Notes under the pieces: model-generated
Told to the model about the DNA's origin: nothing
Databases searched by the model: none
What the model saw: only the letters and a program-made list of their open reading frames with translations
NCBI GenBank assembly: GCA_035567895.1
Contig: DATMPC010000011.1
Location: 186,001 to 250,000, forward strand
Length of the DNA stretch: 64,000 nucleotides
Reading direction: 5' to 3'
Source of the DNA: Terriglobales bacterium
GTDB lineage: Bacteria > Acidobacteriota > Terriglobia > Terriglobales > Acidobacteriaceae
Translations under genes and position numbers: made by a program
Part shown: positions 25,183 through 34,325 of the stretch, piece by piece
Layout: each line of letters opens with the position of its first letter
Position numbering within the stretch: position 1 is the first letter of the stretch

Positions 25183-25902
25183 ATGAAGAAGAACCTTTAT
25201 CGGCTCGGAATGGTAGTCGCGATGAGCGCTGGATTCGCGTTCGCCCAAGGCACCGCATCCCAGACTCAAACAACTCCGAAGACCTTCCCGGACCAACAGC
25301 AATCTCCATCTGCTGCCCAAAGCCAGTCGCAGAATCCAACGTCAGCACAGCCGCAGAGTTCAGACCAGTTACCTTCCAGTAGCCAGGCTCCGTCCTCTTC
25401 GTCCTCGACGTCAACTGCACCGAGCTCCAGCAGCGGCGATCAGTCAAGTCCGTCGTCAAGCTCGGCTCCGTCGTCTTCCAGCAGCTCGCAGAGCACTTCG
25501 CCCGCGACTTCAGGAAGCGCGACTTCACCCTCTTCTTCCAGCTCCGCAACCGACCAGAGCGCGAATCCATCCAGCTCCGCAACGCCATCCACCGATAAGA
25601 GCGCGAATCCCTCGACCGGCAGCCAGTCCGGTGCTTCGAGTTCCGCTTCGGGAATGCCGCAGAGCGACATGAACGCGAGCTCCGATGTTCAGAGCAAGAT
25701 TCAAACCGCTCTGCAGGCGAATCCGAGTCTCTCGGGCATCAGCGTCAGCTCAAGCGCCAAGGGTATCGAACTGACCGGCACTGCCAACTCCGCGAAGGAC
25801 CGCAAAGAAGCGCTGCGTATCGCGAAGGAAAATGCTAATGGCATGAAGGTGAAGGACAGCATTAAGGTCGGCGCCTCTGCCAAGAGCGACGCGAAGAATT
25901 GA
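25183..25902 (+). CDS. secreted Ser-rich protein with C-terminal BON domain
   Basis: 239 residues from the ATG at 25183, which has a consensus AGGAGG eight bases upstream. A signal peptide (MKKNLYRLGMVVAMSAGFAFA) is followed by about 140 residues of Ser/Gln/Pro/Thr low complexity. A BON domain covers roughly the last 70 residues (SSDVQSKIQTALQANPSLSG, then GIELTGTANSAKDRKEALRIA). BON domains bind phospholipid or cell-surface polymers. The role is probably envelope-associated; the linker may span peptidoglycan or be glycosylated (inference). A strong terminator follows. Confidence 0.85.
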   Translation: MKKNLYRLGMVVAMSAGFAFAQGTASQTQTTPKTFPDQQQSPSAAQSQSQNPTSAQPQSSDQLPSSSQAPSSSSSTSTAPSSSSGDQSSPSSSSAPSSSSSSQSTSPATSGSATSPSSSSSATDQSANPSSSATPSTDKSANPSTGSQSGASSSASGMPQSDMNASSDVQSKIQTALQANPSLSGISVSSSAKGIELTGTANSAKDRKEALRIAKENANGMKVKDSIKVGASAKSDAKN

Positions 25903-25922
25903 TCGTTATCAACGAACCACAA

Positions 25923-25949
25923 GGGCGGCCTCTATAGCCGCCCCTTTTT
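25923..25949 (+). terminator. intrinsic terminator after the BON protein gene
   Basis: Stem gggcggc / gccgccc with a 7-base loop followed by CTTTTTATTT, 21 bases after the stop codon. Confidence 0.85.
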
Positions 25950-26133
25950 ATTTGTCTGAGGAATCCCCACTCGTAAAGCCATACGGACAATGACGGCATG
26001 CTGACTGGCAGCAATAGCCGCGCTTCAGCAGATAGTGCTCGGTGAAAACATACAGACCGTTCTCGATGTAGTAATCCAGATCTTCCACCAGCGGTTCACC
26101 GGAGGACGACTCGCGGTGTTGCTCAGTCGCCAC
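25948..26133 (-). CDS. DUF5522-like small Cys protein
   Basis: 61 residues from a GTG at 26133 preceded by GGAG five bases upstream; an ATG at 26199 would add 22 Arg-rich residues and a longer overlap. The core reads YYIENGLYVFTEHYLLKRG followed by YCCQSACRHCPYGF. This is a compact Cys cluster (CC-x3-C-x2-C) known from small conserved proteins of unknown function (DUF5522) in several phyla; metal or Fe-S binding is plausible. Its start overlaps the end of the helicase gene by 11 bases, suggesting co-translation. Confidence 0.75.
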   Translation of the reverse strand: MATEQHRESSSGEPLVEDLDYYIENGLYVFTEHYLLKRGYCCQSACRHCPYGFTSGDSSDK

Positions 26134-29100
26134 TCGCGCTCCGGATTGCTTCTGCGCTCTCGCGCGCCGCGAGAATTTGCAGCACCGGACTTGGGCCATC
26201 CTCTTCCACGAGCGATCCGTCGCGGAAGCTTACGTTATGTCCAGAGATTGCCGGCACGCGCTCGCCGGGCACAATGATGCCAGCCAGGTTCAAGGGATCA
26301 GCCGCGGATACGGTCACCATCTCCCCCGCGGGCTGCACATTGCGCATTGCCCGCAAGGATTCAACCGCTTCGGGCAGCGCAAACTGTTCGCCGATAAAGC
26401 CGGAGACGAATCTGCCGCCGCGCACTTCGCCGCGGTCTTCGAGGCGGCGGAAGGTCAGCAGCAGTTCGCGCCATTTTGGGAGGACCGACTCGCGCACCAG
26501 CAGCTCGCGGAAGACCACGCCATAGCGGTCCAGCAGCATGCGACACGTGGCCTCGAGCGCGGCGGCTTGATCGCGTGCAGGCTCGCCGTGCATGATGGTC
26601 CAGCGCCCCGCGCTGTGTCGTGGACGCCTAGCGCGTCCGGCGGCTCCGGAGCGGCGGGGAGCGACCAGGGCACGCAGGTTATCGAAGCCATCGGCGGTGA
26701 CGACACCGGCAGCGACCAGTTCCCATAGGCCGGTTTCGACCTCAGCTTTCAACTTGCCGGTCCCGCGCACGATGTCGGCAAAGAACGATGCGCCGCGCGA
26801 CTGCAGATATGCCAGTACTTCATTTGCCACAGGGCTCAAGCAGCGCTCGATCGCGATTGGCTGCTGGTAGCGGACCGATGTCATCCAATCGGACTCATCG
26901 CGCAGAAAGAACGTGACTGGCGCAACGCTCGTGGGAACTACACGCCGATTGCTTTCCGCGGAAGCCTCAAGTGTGGCCGGATGCGGCGAGAGCCTGCCCC
27001 AGCCGACAGCTCCAGTTAGGCACAAGTGATCCAGATCCTTGGGATCGTAGTCCTTGATGCGCTGCGGCAGAATCTGCTTCTCCCAAGCATTCGCCGGAAT
27101 TTCAAAGCCTTGAAGCTGCCGCAGGACTTCCAGCAGACCGCGCTCGCCACTCAATTGCGTCCCCGGCGCCACATGCTGCCAGCGTGGCAACCAGCGCATG
27201 AGTTGGGCCGGAGTGACCGGCTGAATCTGCTTGCGTAGCACGCCAAGGGTGAGCCGATGAATGCGGGCCAGCAGACGCCGGTCGCACCACTCGGTAACTC
27301 CGTCACGCCGCGCGAATTTGCCGCGCAGGATCGAGCCCTTGGCTTCGAGGCGAAGCAGGGCGATGTCGATCTCGTTTGCCGGCTGATGCAGTGCGGTCGC
27401 CAGCTGCTCGGCGGTGACTGGCCCAGAGTGCATCATCCAGCCGGTGACCATTGCCAGGCGGGCATCGTCGGCAGTTGGCGACTCGCGTTCGGCGGAGTCG
27501 ACCGGAGATTCCAGTTCCGAATCGGGATAGAGCGCGCGGAAGCTGGTCAGCTTCTCGGCAGCTACCCAGAACGAACGACCTGCCACGCGCGCGCGTGCGG
27601 CGCGACGCTGCCTTTGTAAATCAGAGAAGAACGTGGCCCAGGTTGTGACTCCTATGTCACCTGTGGCACAGCCGCCCTCGGCTGTGTTCGATGCAGGCGA
27701 CATAAGCGAGAACCTGTCCAAAAGAGAACTGTTCAGTGCATTGGTAACAAATGCAGCATCACTTGGGTTGACCTTGGGCAGAGCCACAGCCGAGGGCGGC
27801 TGTGGCACAAAGTCATTAGAGGACAGTGCTCCAAGTGTACAAAAGTGCTCGGGCAGAGTTATCCACGTGAGCAACGCATCGTGCAGCTCATCGGCATCAC
27901 GAACGTCGGGCCAGGCCTCGTTGCGGACCTGCTCGATAGCGCTCAGGTCGAGGCCACCCACCTCCTGCAGTACCGAATCGGGAAGCGTACGCCGCATCTC
28001 CACGGCGCGGGCGCGGCGCTCTTCGAGCGGAGCATCGTCCAGGTAGGCATACGGCGCAGAGTTCAGGATCTCGTGCGAAAACTGTGAGGGCACGGGAGTA
28101 TCGACGGCGAGCAGGCGAATCGAGCCGTCCGAGATGCCGTGCAACAGGTTCTTCAGGCCATCGATGTCCATTGCTTCGGTGAGGACATCTTTCATGACCT
28201 CGCGAACCAGCGGGTGATCCGGAATCTTGATGTCGCCCTCGATGTTCTCCTGGCAAGCTGCAACATCGGGGAATACCGAGGCTAGAAGATCGTCGGAGCG
28301 AATGCGTAGAATCTGCGGCGGAATCTTCTTTCCATTCCGGTACCGCAGCAGTGCGAGCGCTCGCCCGGCATCCCAGCGCCACCTGGTCTTGAAGATGGGC
28401 GAGTCGAGTGCGGCCTGTTCCAGCACCTCCTGCACGCTCTCCTCGCGCAGAAACTCGAAGACATCCGCCAGCGGGAAGCTGTGCTGCTCGGCCAGAGCGA
28501 TGTTCAGGCCGTTCTCAGTGGCCGAAGCCTGCAACTCGAAGTTGAACGAGCGGCAAAAGCGCTTGCGCAGAGCAAGTCCCCAGGCCTTGTTGATGCGCGC
28601 GCCCAGGGGAGCGTGGATCACGAGCTGCATGCCGCCGCCTTCGTCGAAGAAGCGCTCGGCAATCAGCGTGGTTTGCGTGGGCACAGCCCCGAGCACTGCC
28701 CGTCCGGTGACGATGTATTCCACGATCTGCTCAGCGGCAGAGTCGTCCATGTGGCATTCGTTCTTCAGCCACCCGACGGCCGATGCCACTTCGGGAATGT
28801 TCTGCGAGATTCCAACTGGAGTCACGTTAGGCGTGAGTTCATCCACCTTGGCGCGGATCGCCGCAACCTGATGCGACAGCTCGGGAGTTCGCGCCGGAGC
28901 CTCGCCGCGCCAGAAAGGAATGGTTGGCGCCGCGCCTTGCGCGTCTTCCACAACCACGCGTCCCGCAGACTCAACGCGATGAATGCGCCAGCTGGTGCTG
29001 CCCAGCAGCATCACGTCACCGCGCTGGCTCTCGACAGCAAAGTCTTCATCGACCGTGCCGACGACCGCTTCTTCGGGCAACGCAACCACGGTATAGAGCG

Positions 29101-30640
29101 AATTGTCAGGGATCGCGCCACCATTGGTGACGGCGATCATGCGGCTGCCGCGACGAGCTTTGAGCAAGCCATTCACGCGATCGCGATGGAGGTAAGCTCC
29201 GTATCGTCCGCGGCTGGCGGCGATACCGTCGGAGAGCACGGTCACGATCTCCTCGAAGTCGCGCTCGGTCAGATTGCGATAGGGATAAGCGCGACGCAAC
29301 ACGTTGAACAGATCCTGCTCAGGCCAATCGTCGGCAGCGCACATGGCGACGATCTGCTGTGCCAGCACATCGAGCGGAGCCTCAGGAATCATCAGCGCAT
29401 CGAGTTCGCCGGCTTCGATGGCACCAACGAGCGCAGCGCATTCGATCAGCTCGTCGCGGGTGGTGGCAAAGATGCGGCCTTTGGGAATGGCTCCGCGCCA
29501 GTGCCCGGCGCGTCCGACGCGCTGCAGCATCACCGCAATCGACCGCGGCGAGCCAATGTGACAAACCAGATCGATGTGCCCGACATCGATACCGAGTTCG
29601 AGCGAAGCGGTGGCCACCAGCGCCTTGAGTTCGCCTTTTCGCAAACGAGACTCAGCGTGCAAACGCAGCTTGCGCGAGAGGCTGCCGTGGTGCGCAGCGA
29701 CCGCGTCTTCACCGAGCCGGTCGGCGAGACAGTGTGCGATGCGCTCCGCCAAAGAGCGTGTATTCACGAAGATGAGCGTGGAGCGATGCTGCTCGGTGAG
29801 CTGTGCGAGACGGTCATAGACCTCGTCCCACATTTCGTGGGTCATCACAGCCGACAGTGGGCTCGGAGGAACTTCCACGGCGAAATCCAGCCGCCGCTTA
29901 TGACCAACATTCACAATCTCCGGCTCCCCCGAGGCGCCAGCGAGGAATTTAGCGACGAGTTCTATCGGCTTCTGTGTAGCCGAGAGCCCGATGCGCACCG
30001 GCTTGCGATGGGCGAGCACATCAAGACGTTCAAGCGAGATGGCAAGATGCGCGCCGCGCTTGTCGTCGGCGATGGCGTGGATTTCGTCCACGATCACGGT
30101 CTCCACATCGCGCAGCAGTTCGCGGCTCTTCTCTGCCGTGAGCAGGATGTACAGAGACTCGGGTGTGGTGACCAGAATGTGTGGCGGCGACTTCAGCATG
30201 CGCTGCCGATCGGCGGAAGGCGTGTCCCCGGTACGCACAAAGGTGCGGATCTGGGGCATAAGCAACCCGCGTTCGCCAGCCAGCCGCGCAATCTCCGCCA
30301 GCGGCCGCTCCAGGTTCGTCTGGATGTCGTTTCCCAGCGCCTTCAGCGGCGAAACGTAAACGACTTCAATCTTGTTCTCGAGCTGGCCGGTGACCGCTTT
30401 GCATATCAGCCGATCGATGCAGGCAAGGAACGCGGCAAGAGTCTTACCTGATCCAGTAGGCGCGGCGATGAGTGTGGAGCGTCCAGAGAGGATACGAGGC
30501 CAGCCCTCCTCCTGCGGCTCAGTGGGCGTGCCGAATTTCGAGACAAACCACTCTTGGACCAGCGGATGCGCCCAGGCAAGCGCCTGTGGGACATCCAGCT
30601 CTACACCCCTCCCCTCCTCTTCTTGCGTAAATTCTGTCAT
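26123..30640 (-). CDS. lhr: Lhr-like DEAD/DEAH-box superfamily 2 helicase
   Basis: 1505 residues, the large-helicase-related (Lhr-long) size. Motif I is APTGSGKTLAAFLA (near residue 60), motif II VDEIHAIADDKRGAHL, motif III LSATQKP, and motif VI QRVGRAGHWRG. The Lhr winged-helix/beta-barrel region and a long C-terminal extension follow. Lhr proteins are 3'-5' DNA/RNA:DNA helicases in repair. About residues 930-1000 are encoded by a REP-type inverted repeat inserted in frame (PQPPSAVALP ... NTAEGGCATG) and are unlike the rest of the protein. The downstream DUF5522-like gene overlaps its stop. Confidence 0.93.
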   Translation of the reverse strand: MTEFTQEEEGRGVELDVPQALAWAHPLVQEWFVSKFGTPTEPQEEGWPRILSGRSTLIAAPTGSGKTLAAFLACIDRLICKAVTGQLENKIEVVYVSPLKALGNDIQTNLERPLAEIARLAGERGLLMPQIRTFVRTGDTPSADRQRMLKSPPHILVTTPESLYILLTAEKSRELLRDVETVIVDEIHAIADDKRGAHLAISLERLDVLAHRKPVRIGLSATQKPIELVAKFLAGASGEPEIVNVGHKRRLDFAVEVPPSPLSAVMTHEMWDEVYDRLAQLTEQHRSTLIFVNTRSLAERIAHCLADRLGEDAVAAHHGSLSRKLRLHAESRLRKGELKALVATASLELGIDVGHIDLVCHIGSPRSIAVMLQRVGRAGHWRGAIPKGRIFATTRDELIECAALVGAIEAGELDALMIPEAPLDVLAQQIVAMCAADDWPEQDLFNVLRRAYPYRNLTERDFEEIVTVLSDGIAASRGRYGAYLHRDRVNGLLKARRGSRMIAVTNGGAIPDNSLYTVVALPEEAVVGTVDEDFAVESQRGDVMLLGSTSWRIHRVESAGRVVVEDAQGAAPTIPFWRGEAPARTPELSHQVAAIRAKVDELTPNVTPVGISQNIPEVASAVGWLKNECHMDDSAAEQIVEYIVTGRAVLGAVPTQTTLIAERFFDEGGGMQLVIHAPLGARINKAWGLALRKRFCRSFNFELQASATENGLNIALAEQHSFPLADVFEFLREESVQEVLEQAALDSPIFKTRWRWDAGRALALLRYRNGKKIPPQILRIRSDDLLASVFPDVAACQENIEGDIKIPDHPLVREVMKDVLTEAMDIDGLKNLLHGISDGSIRLLAVDTPVPSQFSHEILNSAPYAYLDDAPLEERRARAVEMRRTLPDSVLQEVGGLDLSAIEQVRNEAWPDVRDADELHDALLTWITLPEHFCTLGALSSNDFVPQPPSAVALPKVNPSDAAFVTNALNSSLLDRFSLMSPASNTAEGGCATGDIGVTTWATFFSDLQRQRRAARARVAGRSFWVAAEKLTSFRALYPDSELESPVDSAERESPTADDARLAMVTGWMMHSGPVTAEQLATALHQPANEIDIALLRLEAKGSILRGKFARRDGVTEWCDRRLLARIHRLTLGVLRKQIQPVTPAQLMRWLPRWQHVAPGTQLSGERGLLEVLRQLQGFEIPANAWEKQILPQRIKDYDPKDLDHLCLTGAVGWGRLSPHPATLEASAESNRRVVPTSVAPVTFFLRDESDWMTSVRYQQPIAIERCLSPVANEVLAYLQSRGASFFADIVRGTGKLKAEVETGLWELVAAGVVTADGFDNLRALVAPRRSGAAGRARRPRHSAGRWTIMHGEPARDQAAALEATCRMLLDRYGVVFRELLVRESVLPKWRELLLTFRRLEDRGEVRGGRFVSGFIGEQFALPEAVESLRAMRNVQPAGEMVTVSAADPLNLAGIIVPGERVPAISGHNVSFRDGSLVEEDGPSPVLQILAARESAEAIRSASGD
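27662..27809. repeat. REP doublet (REPIN-like) inserted in frame inside lhr
   Basis: Two inverted hairpin units, cacagccg-ccct-cggctgtg (27667-27686) and cacagccg-aggg-cggctgtg (27785-27804), are separated by about 100 bases. Each is flanked by tgtggcaca, and the right unit continues as caaagt. A third unit of the same type lies at 63518-63549 outside genes. The element keeps the helicase frame open. Confidence 0.8.
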
Positions 30641-30712
30641 CTACAGTACTTAGACTAAGAACCAATGGAGATTTCTGGAGTATTGAACACAAGATCTTCC
30701 CAAACAAACCCC

Positions 30713-30800
30713 GGGGTAACCCCGGATTTCCCACAGCGTAACGCCGAAATTTCCGCGGCGTTACCCCGACTTTTCCACGGCGTTACCCGAGGCTTCCTTC
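30713..30800. repeat. four 22-bp imperfect tandem repeats upstream of lhr
   Basis: Units at 30713, 30735, 30757 and 30779, each exactly 22 bases, with pattern rGCGTwACCCCGAmTTTyCCAC. Units 1-3 are best conserved. The array starts 73 bases upstream of the helicase start. The 22-base period places units on one face of the DNA, as expected for an operator or iteron-like array. Function is inferred only. Confidence 0.7.
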
Positions 30801-31121
30801 AGCCTACCCAAGAGCCACGCCGTCATTGCGCAAAAAAATCGCAAAGTCCCTTCTGATCCCATGAAGTCCCTAGGGATATCCCATGTTTAATCCCTTGGGA
30901 TCTCATGCGATATCCATCGATCCTTGCGATGGATGAACAATTAAATTGCCGGATCGGCACTAAGAACACTAAGAAAAGGAACGAATGACTGGCGGCTGAA
31001 CTCAGACGCAGAGATTGAAGGCCAACAAGTTGCACTGAGTCATTATAGGCGAATAAAAGGCAAATAGTCAAGGAGTGGCAAACGCTTTGGAGTTCCGCTT
31101 CTGGCAAACTAGGCTGAAAGG
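30801..31121. other. intergenic region without a gene between lhr and a small membrane protein
   Basis: No credible ORF. It holds short repeated motifs around gggatatccc/cccttggga and gatatccatcgatcc (30870-30935), but no complete promoter or hairpin could be fixed. It is presumably the divergent promoter region for lhr and the rightward genes. Confidence 0.5.
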
Positions 31122-31367
31122 ATGTTGCGCAAGAGACCATTGCTATTCGCTGGCTGCGTACTGGTTGCAGCGTCTGTAATTCTGTATGTCGGATTAGAGA
31201 TTTCAGTCGCTCACGAACAAGCGTTAAGCCCCGGCGAAAAGAGTCTCGGCGTTGCGGTGCTCGGCATGCTCCTTGGTATTCCCATGATCTTGACGGGTGC
31301 CACTGGAGCCATGATGCTGGCTTTCTGTGTGCTTCGGGCTTTCTATCGGCGATCATCTTCAAACTGA
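31122..31367 (+). CDS. small two-pass membrane protein
   Basis: 81 residues. The first membrane helix is PLLFAGCVLVAASVILYVGL, the second LGMLLGIPMILTGATGAMML, with a basic C-terminus YRRSSSN. A weak AAAGG lies immediately before the ATG. No family is recognised. It is upstream of the aldo/keto reductase genes on the same strand, but the 60-base gap makes co-transcription uncertain. Confidence 0.6.
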   Translation: MLRKRPLLFAGCVLVAASVILYVGLEISVAHEQALSPGEKSLGVAVLGMLLGIPMILTGATGAMMLAFCVLRAFYRRSSSN

Positions 31368-31427
31368 GCCGCTAGGCAAAACCGAATCGCGTTAGCCACG
31401 TCTAAAATGATCGAAACGGAGGCGCCC

Positions 31428-32297
31428 ATGAAGCGTCGCGAGTTCCTCGTCCGTTCCGCCTACGGTTTGGGAGTTGCCTGGCTAAGCTCTCATCCTTTCG
31501 CCAGCAATCTCCTCAGCCAGACTCTCCCCCGCCGCTTCGCCGCGACCGACACAGTCACACTGGGCAAGACGGGAATCAAGACCAGCCGCCTTGCAATGGG
31601 AACCGGCACCGTCGGGTACGGACACACGTCTCATCAGAGCTCCATGGGAGTTAAGGGACTCTCCGAGCTGCTGCTGAATGGCTACGATCATGGTCTGCGC
31701 TTCTTTGACACTGCGGATTCCTATGGGAGTCATCCGCACGTGGCCGAGGCGATTCGGCAGCTTCCTCGCGACAAGGTCACGGTGATGACGAAGACTTGGG
31801 CGCGCGATGCGCAGACCGCGCGTGCCGATCTTGATCGCTTCCGCCGCGAGCTGAAGACCGACTATCTCGACATCTGCCTCATGCACTGCCTGACAGAAGC
31901 TGATTGGACTACGCGTTTCCGCGGCGTGATGGACGTGCTCTCAGAGGCAAAAGAAAAAGGCATCATACGAACTCATGGGTGCTCGTGTCACAGCATCGAA
32001 GCACTTCGTGCAGCCGCGAAGTCTCCCTGGGTGGAAGTTGATTTGGTACGCATGAATCCCATCGGCTCGCACATGGATGCCGAACCTGAAACGGTAGCCA
32101 GCGTCATTCGAGAAATGCGAGCGGCAGGAAACGGAATCATCGGAATGAAGATTCTCGGCCAGGGCGATCTGAGCAAGCGTCAGGACGAGGCGCTTAAGTT
32201 CGCCCTCTCGCTCGGAACACTCGACGCATTCACGATCGGCGCGGAGAGCAAAACAGAACAGGAAGATTTGATTCGTAGAATCGGTGCATCGGCTTAA
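31428..32297 (+). CDS. Tat-exported aldo/keto reductase (first of tandem pair)
   Basis: 289 residues from the ATG at 31428, which has GGAGG six bases upstream; the in-frame ATG at 31407 lacks an RBS. The N-terminus MKRREFLVRSAYGLGVAWL is a Tat-type signal. The AKR barrel shows FDTADSYGSH (catalytic Asp/Tyr), VTVMTKTW (catalytic Lys) and CLMHCL (His). NAD(P)H-dependent reduction of a carbonyl is the family reaction. Acidobacterial secreted AKRs often lack known substrates. It lies 101 bases from a related gene. Confidence 0.88.
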   Translation: MKRREFLVRSAYGLGVAWLSSHPFASNLLSQTLPRRFAATDTVTLGKTGIKTSRLAMGTGTVGYGHTSHQSSMGVKGLSELLLNGYDHGLRFFDTADSYGSHPHVAEAIRQLPRDKVTVMTKTWARDAQTARADLDRFRRELKTDYLDICLMHCLTEADWTTRFRGVMDVLSEAKEKGIIRTHGCSCHSIEALRAAAKSPWVEVDLVRMNPIGSHMDAEPETVASVIREMRAAGNGIIGMKILGQGDLSKRQDEALKFALSLGTLDAFTIGAESKTEQEDLIRRIGASA

Positions 32298-32398
32298 GAG
32301 CCGGCGAACTCTTTTGCTGGTGGACAAAAGCACCTCCCGCTACCGCAGGGGTTCTGCAACCGACTTCGCCCTTCAGTAGAATTTCCGGGGAGGCTTTT

Positions 32399-33382
32399 AT
32401 GAAGCGTCGCGAGTTCATGAAGGGAATCGCCATGACCGGAATCGCCTCTTCTTTCGACCCAGTTCTCAATGCATCGACAGGTTCGATTCCGAGACGGACG
32501 CTCGGCCATACTGGAGAGAAGGTCTCAATCGTGGGACTCGGTGGGTACCATATTGGGAGCCAGAAGGATGAAAACGAGAGCATCCGCATCATCCGAACCG
32601 CGCTAGATGAAGGAATCAACTTCCTCGACAACTGCTGGGACTACAACGAGGGACAAAGCGAGATCCGCATGGGTAAAGCTCTGGGCGATGGCTATCGGCA
32701 GAAGGCTTTCCTCATGACGAAAATCGATGGTCGAGATGCGAAGTCCGCCGCCAATCAGATCGACGAATCACTGCGTCGCCTTCAGACCGACCGCATCGAC
32801 CTGCTGCAGTTTCACGAAATCATTCGCATGAACGATCCAGAGCGCATCTTCGCCTCTGGCGGCGGCATGGAGGCGGCCGTGAAAGCGAAGCAGGCGGGCA
32901 AGATCCGTTACATCGGATTTACCGGACACAAGAGCCCTGAGATTCATCGTCACATGCTCGAACTGGCAGATCAGAACAAGTTCCTGTTCGATAGTGTGCA
33001 GATGCCGCTCAACGTAATGGACGCGCATTACCACAGCTTCGAGAAAATCGTTCTTCCCATATTGGTCAAGAAGAACATCGGTGTATTGGGAATGAAGCCG
33101 ATGGGAGACAAGATCATTCTCCGCAGCAAAGCGGTCACGCCGGTTGAGTGTCTGCACTACGCGATGAGCCTGCCTACCAGCGTCGTGGTCACAGGGTGCG
33201 ATTCGATCGATATACTTCAACAGGCGCTGAAGGCTGCACGGGACTTTAAGCCTTTGGATGAAGGGCAGCGCACAGCGCTGTTGGCTAAAACGGCCGCTCC
33301 GGCGAAGAATGGTGAGTACGAGCAGTACAAAACCACCACGAACTTCGACGGCACGGTTCACAATCCGCAATGGTTAGGTTGA
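32399..33382 (+). CDS. Tat-exported aldo/keto reductase (second of tandem pair)
   Basis: 327 residues. It starts MKRREFMKGIAMTGIASS (Tat-type), and the barrel shows FLDNCWDYNEGQSE (Asp/Tyr), FLMTKIDGR (Lys) and LLQFHEI (His). It shares the MKRREF start and fold with the preceding gene but is clearly diverged, so this is an old duplication. It ends 30 bases before larE on the same strand, so it may be transcribed with the lar genes. Confidence 0.9.
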   Translation: MKRREFMKGIAMTGIASSFDPVLNASTGSIPRRTLGHTGEKVSIVGLGGYHIGSQKDENESIRIIRTALDEGINFLDNCWDYNEGQSEIRMGKALGDGYRQKAFLMTKIDGRDAKSAANQIDESLRRLQTDRIDLLQFHEIIRMNDPERIFASGGGMEAAVKAKQAGKIRYIGFTGHKSPEIHRHMLELADQNKFLFDSVQMPLNVMDAHYHSFEKIVLPILVKKNIGVLGMKPMGDKIILRSKAVTPVECLHYAMSLPTSVVVTGCDSIDILQQALKAARDFKPLDEGQRTALLAKTAAPAKNGEYEQYKTTTNFDGTVHNPQWLG

Positions 33383-33412
33383 ACGCACTGATGGCGCCTG
33401 GAAAATAAAATC

Positions 33413-34273
33413 ATGTCCGCACTCGGAGCACGCTCGCTCACTATCGACCTTGATCAGAAAGAGCAAGCTTTACGCGCTCGACTTGCGTCGTTGGGAAGCG
33501 TGCTGGTCGCTTATTCCGGCGGAACGGATTCCGCATTCCTGGCGTGGGCCGCTCACGAAGTGCTTGGAGAGCGCATGCTGGCTGTATTGGCAGATTCTCC
33601 CAGTCTTCCCCGCCGCGAGTTGAAACTGGCCATTGAATTCGCAGAGCACTGGCATATTCCGCTGAAGGTGATTGCGACTCAAGAGATGGACCGACCAGAG
33701 TACACGCGCAACGACGCGGCTCGCTGCTTCCACTGTAAAGACGAACTGTTCACCGTTATGGAGAGAGAACGCGATCAGTTGGATTTTGACTACATCGCGT
33801 ATGGTAAGAACCTCGACGACGAGGGAGATTTTCGTCCGGGACAACGCGCTGCTGCGCTGCACCGCGTCCTGAGTCCTCTGGCAGATGCAGGGCTCAGCAA
33901 GGTCGACATTCGCACTTTATCTGAGCGTGCTGGTCTGCAGGTGTGGAACAAGCCTGCCTCTGCTTGTCTGTCATCACGCATTGAATATGGACGTCCGGTT
34001 ACTCGCGAGGCCCTGGCGGCGATCGAAGCCGGAGAGGATGCGCTTAGAGAGCTGGGATTCAAACAGGCTCGCGTACGCCACCATGGAGACATTGTGCGCA
34101 TCGAGATCGCGCGCGATGAGCTCGACCGCGCATTCAGTCCCGAAATGGCAGCGCGACTCGTGCCGATATTCAAAAAGCTCGGATTCAAATATGTGACCCT
34201 GGATTGCGAAGGATATCGGTCCGGCTCGATGAATGCTGTGCTACCGATTGAGCAGATCGGGCTGGCGAAGTGA
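33413..34273 (+). CDS. larE: ATP-dependent sacrificial sulfur transferase (nickel-pincer cofactor synthesis)
   Basis: 286 residues. The PP-loop ATPase motif SGGTDS is at residues 35-40. The CFHCKDELF segment and the Cys at about 185 in PASACLSSRI correspond to the conserved sulfur-donor site region of LarE. LarE adenylates the pyridinium biscarboxylate mononucleotide and donates sulfur to make its thiocarboxylates. It is followed by larC and larB on the same strand, confirming the pathway. Confidence 0.94.
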   Translation: MSALGARSLTIDLDQKEQALRARLASLGSVLVAYSGGTDSAFLAWAAHEVLGERMLAVLADSPSLPRRELKLAIEFAEHWHIPLKVIATQEMDRPEYTRNDAARCFHCKDELFTVMERERDQLDFDYIAYGKNLDDEGDFRPGQRAAALHRVLSPLADAGLSKVDIRTLSERAGLQVWNKPASACLSSRIEYGRPVTREALAAIEAGEDALRELGFKQARVRHHGDIVRIEIARDELDRAFSPEMAARLVPIFKKLGFKYVTLDCEGYRSGSMNAVLPIEQIGLAK

Positions 34274-34325
34274 GCTTCCTTTGTCGCTTCAAACTGGGAT
34301 TGGATCGTGTAACCAGGTAAAAGGC

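Noticed and set aside
28481-30451. 656-codon open frame on the plus strand opposite lhr
   Set aside because: It is the antisense of a GC-rich real gene; lhr carries all helicase motifs, and the antisense product is Arg/His-rich with no recognisable domain.
30713-30800. Possible CRISPR array
   Set aside because: The 22-bp units are directly abutting with no spacers and no cas genes are nearby.
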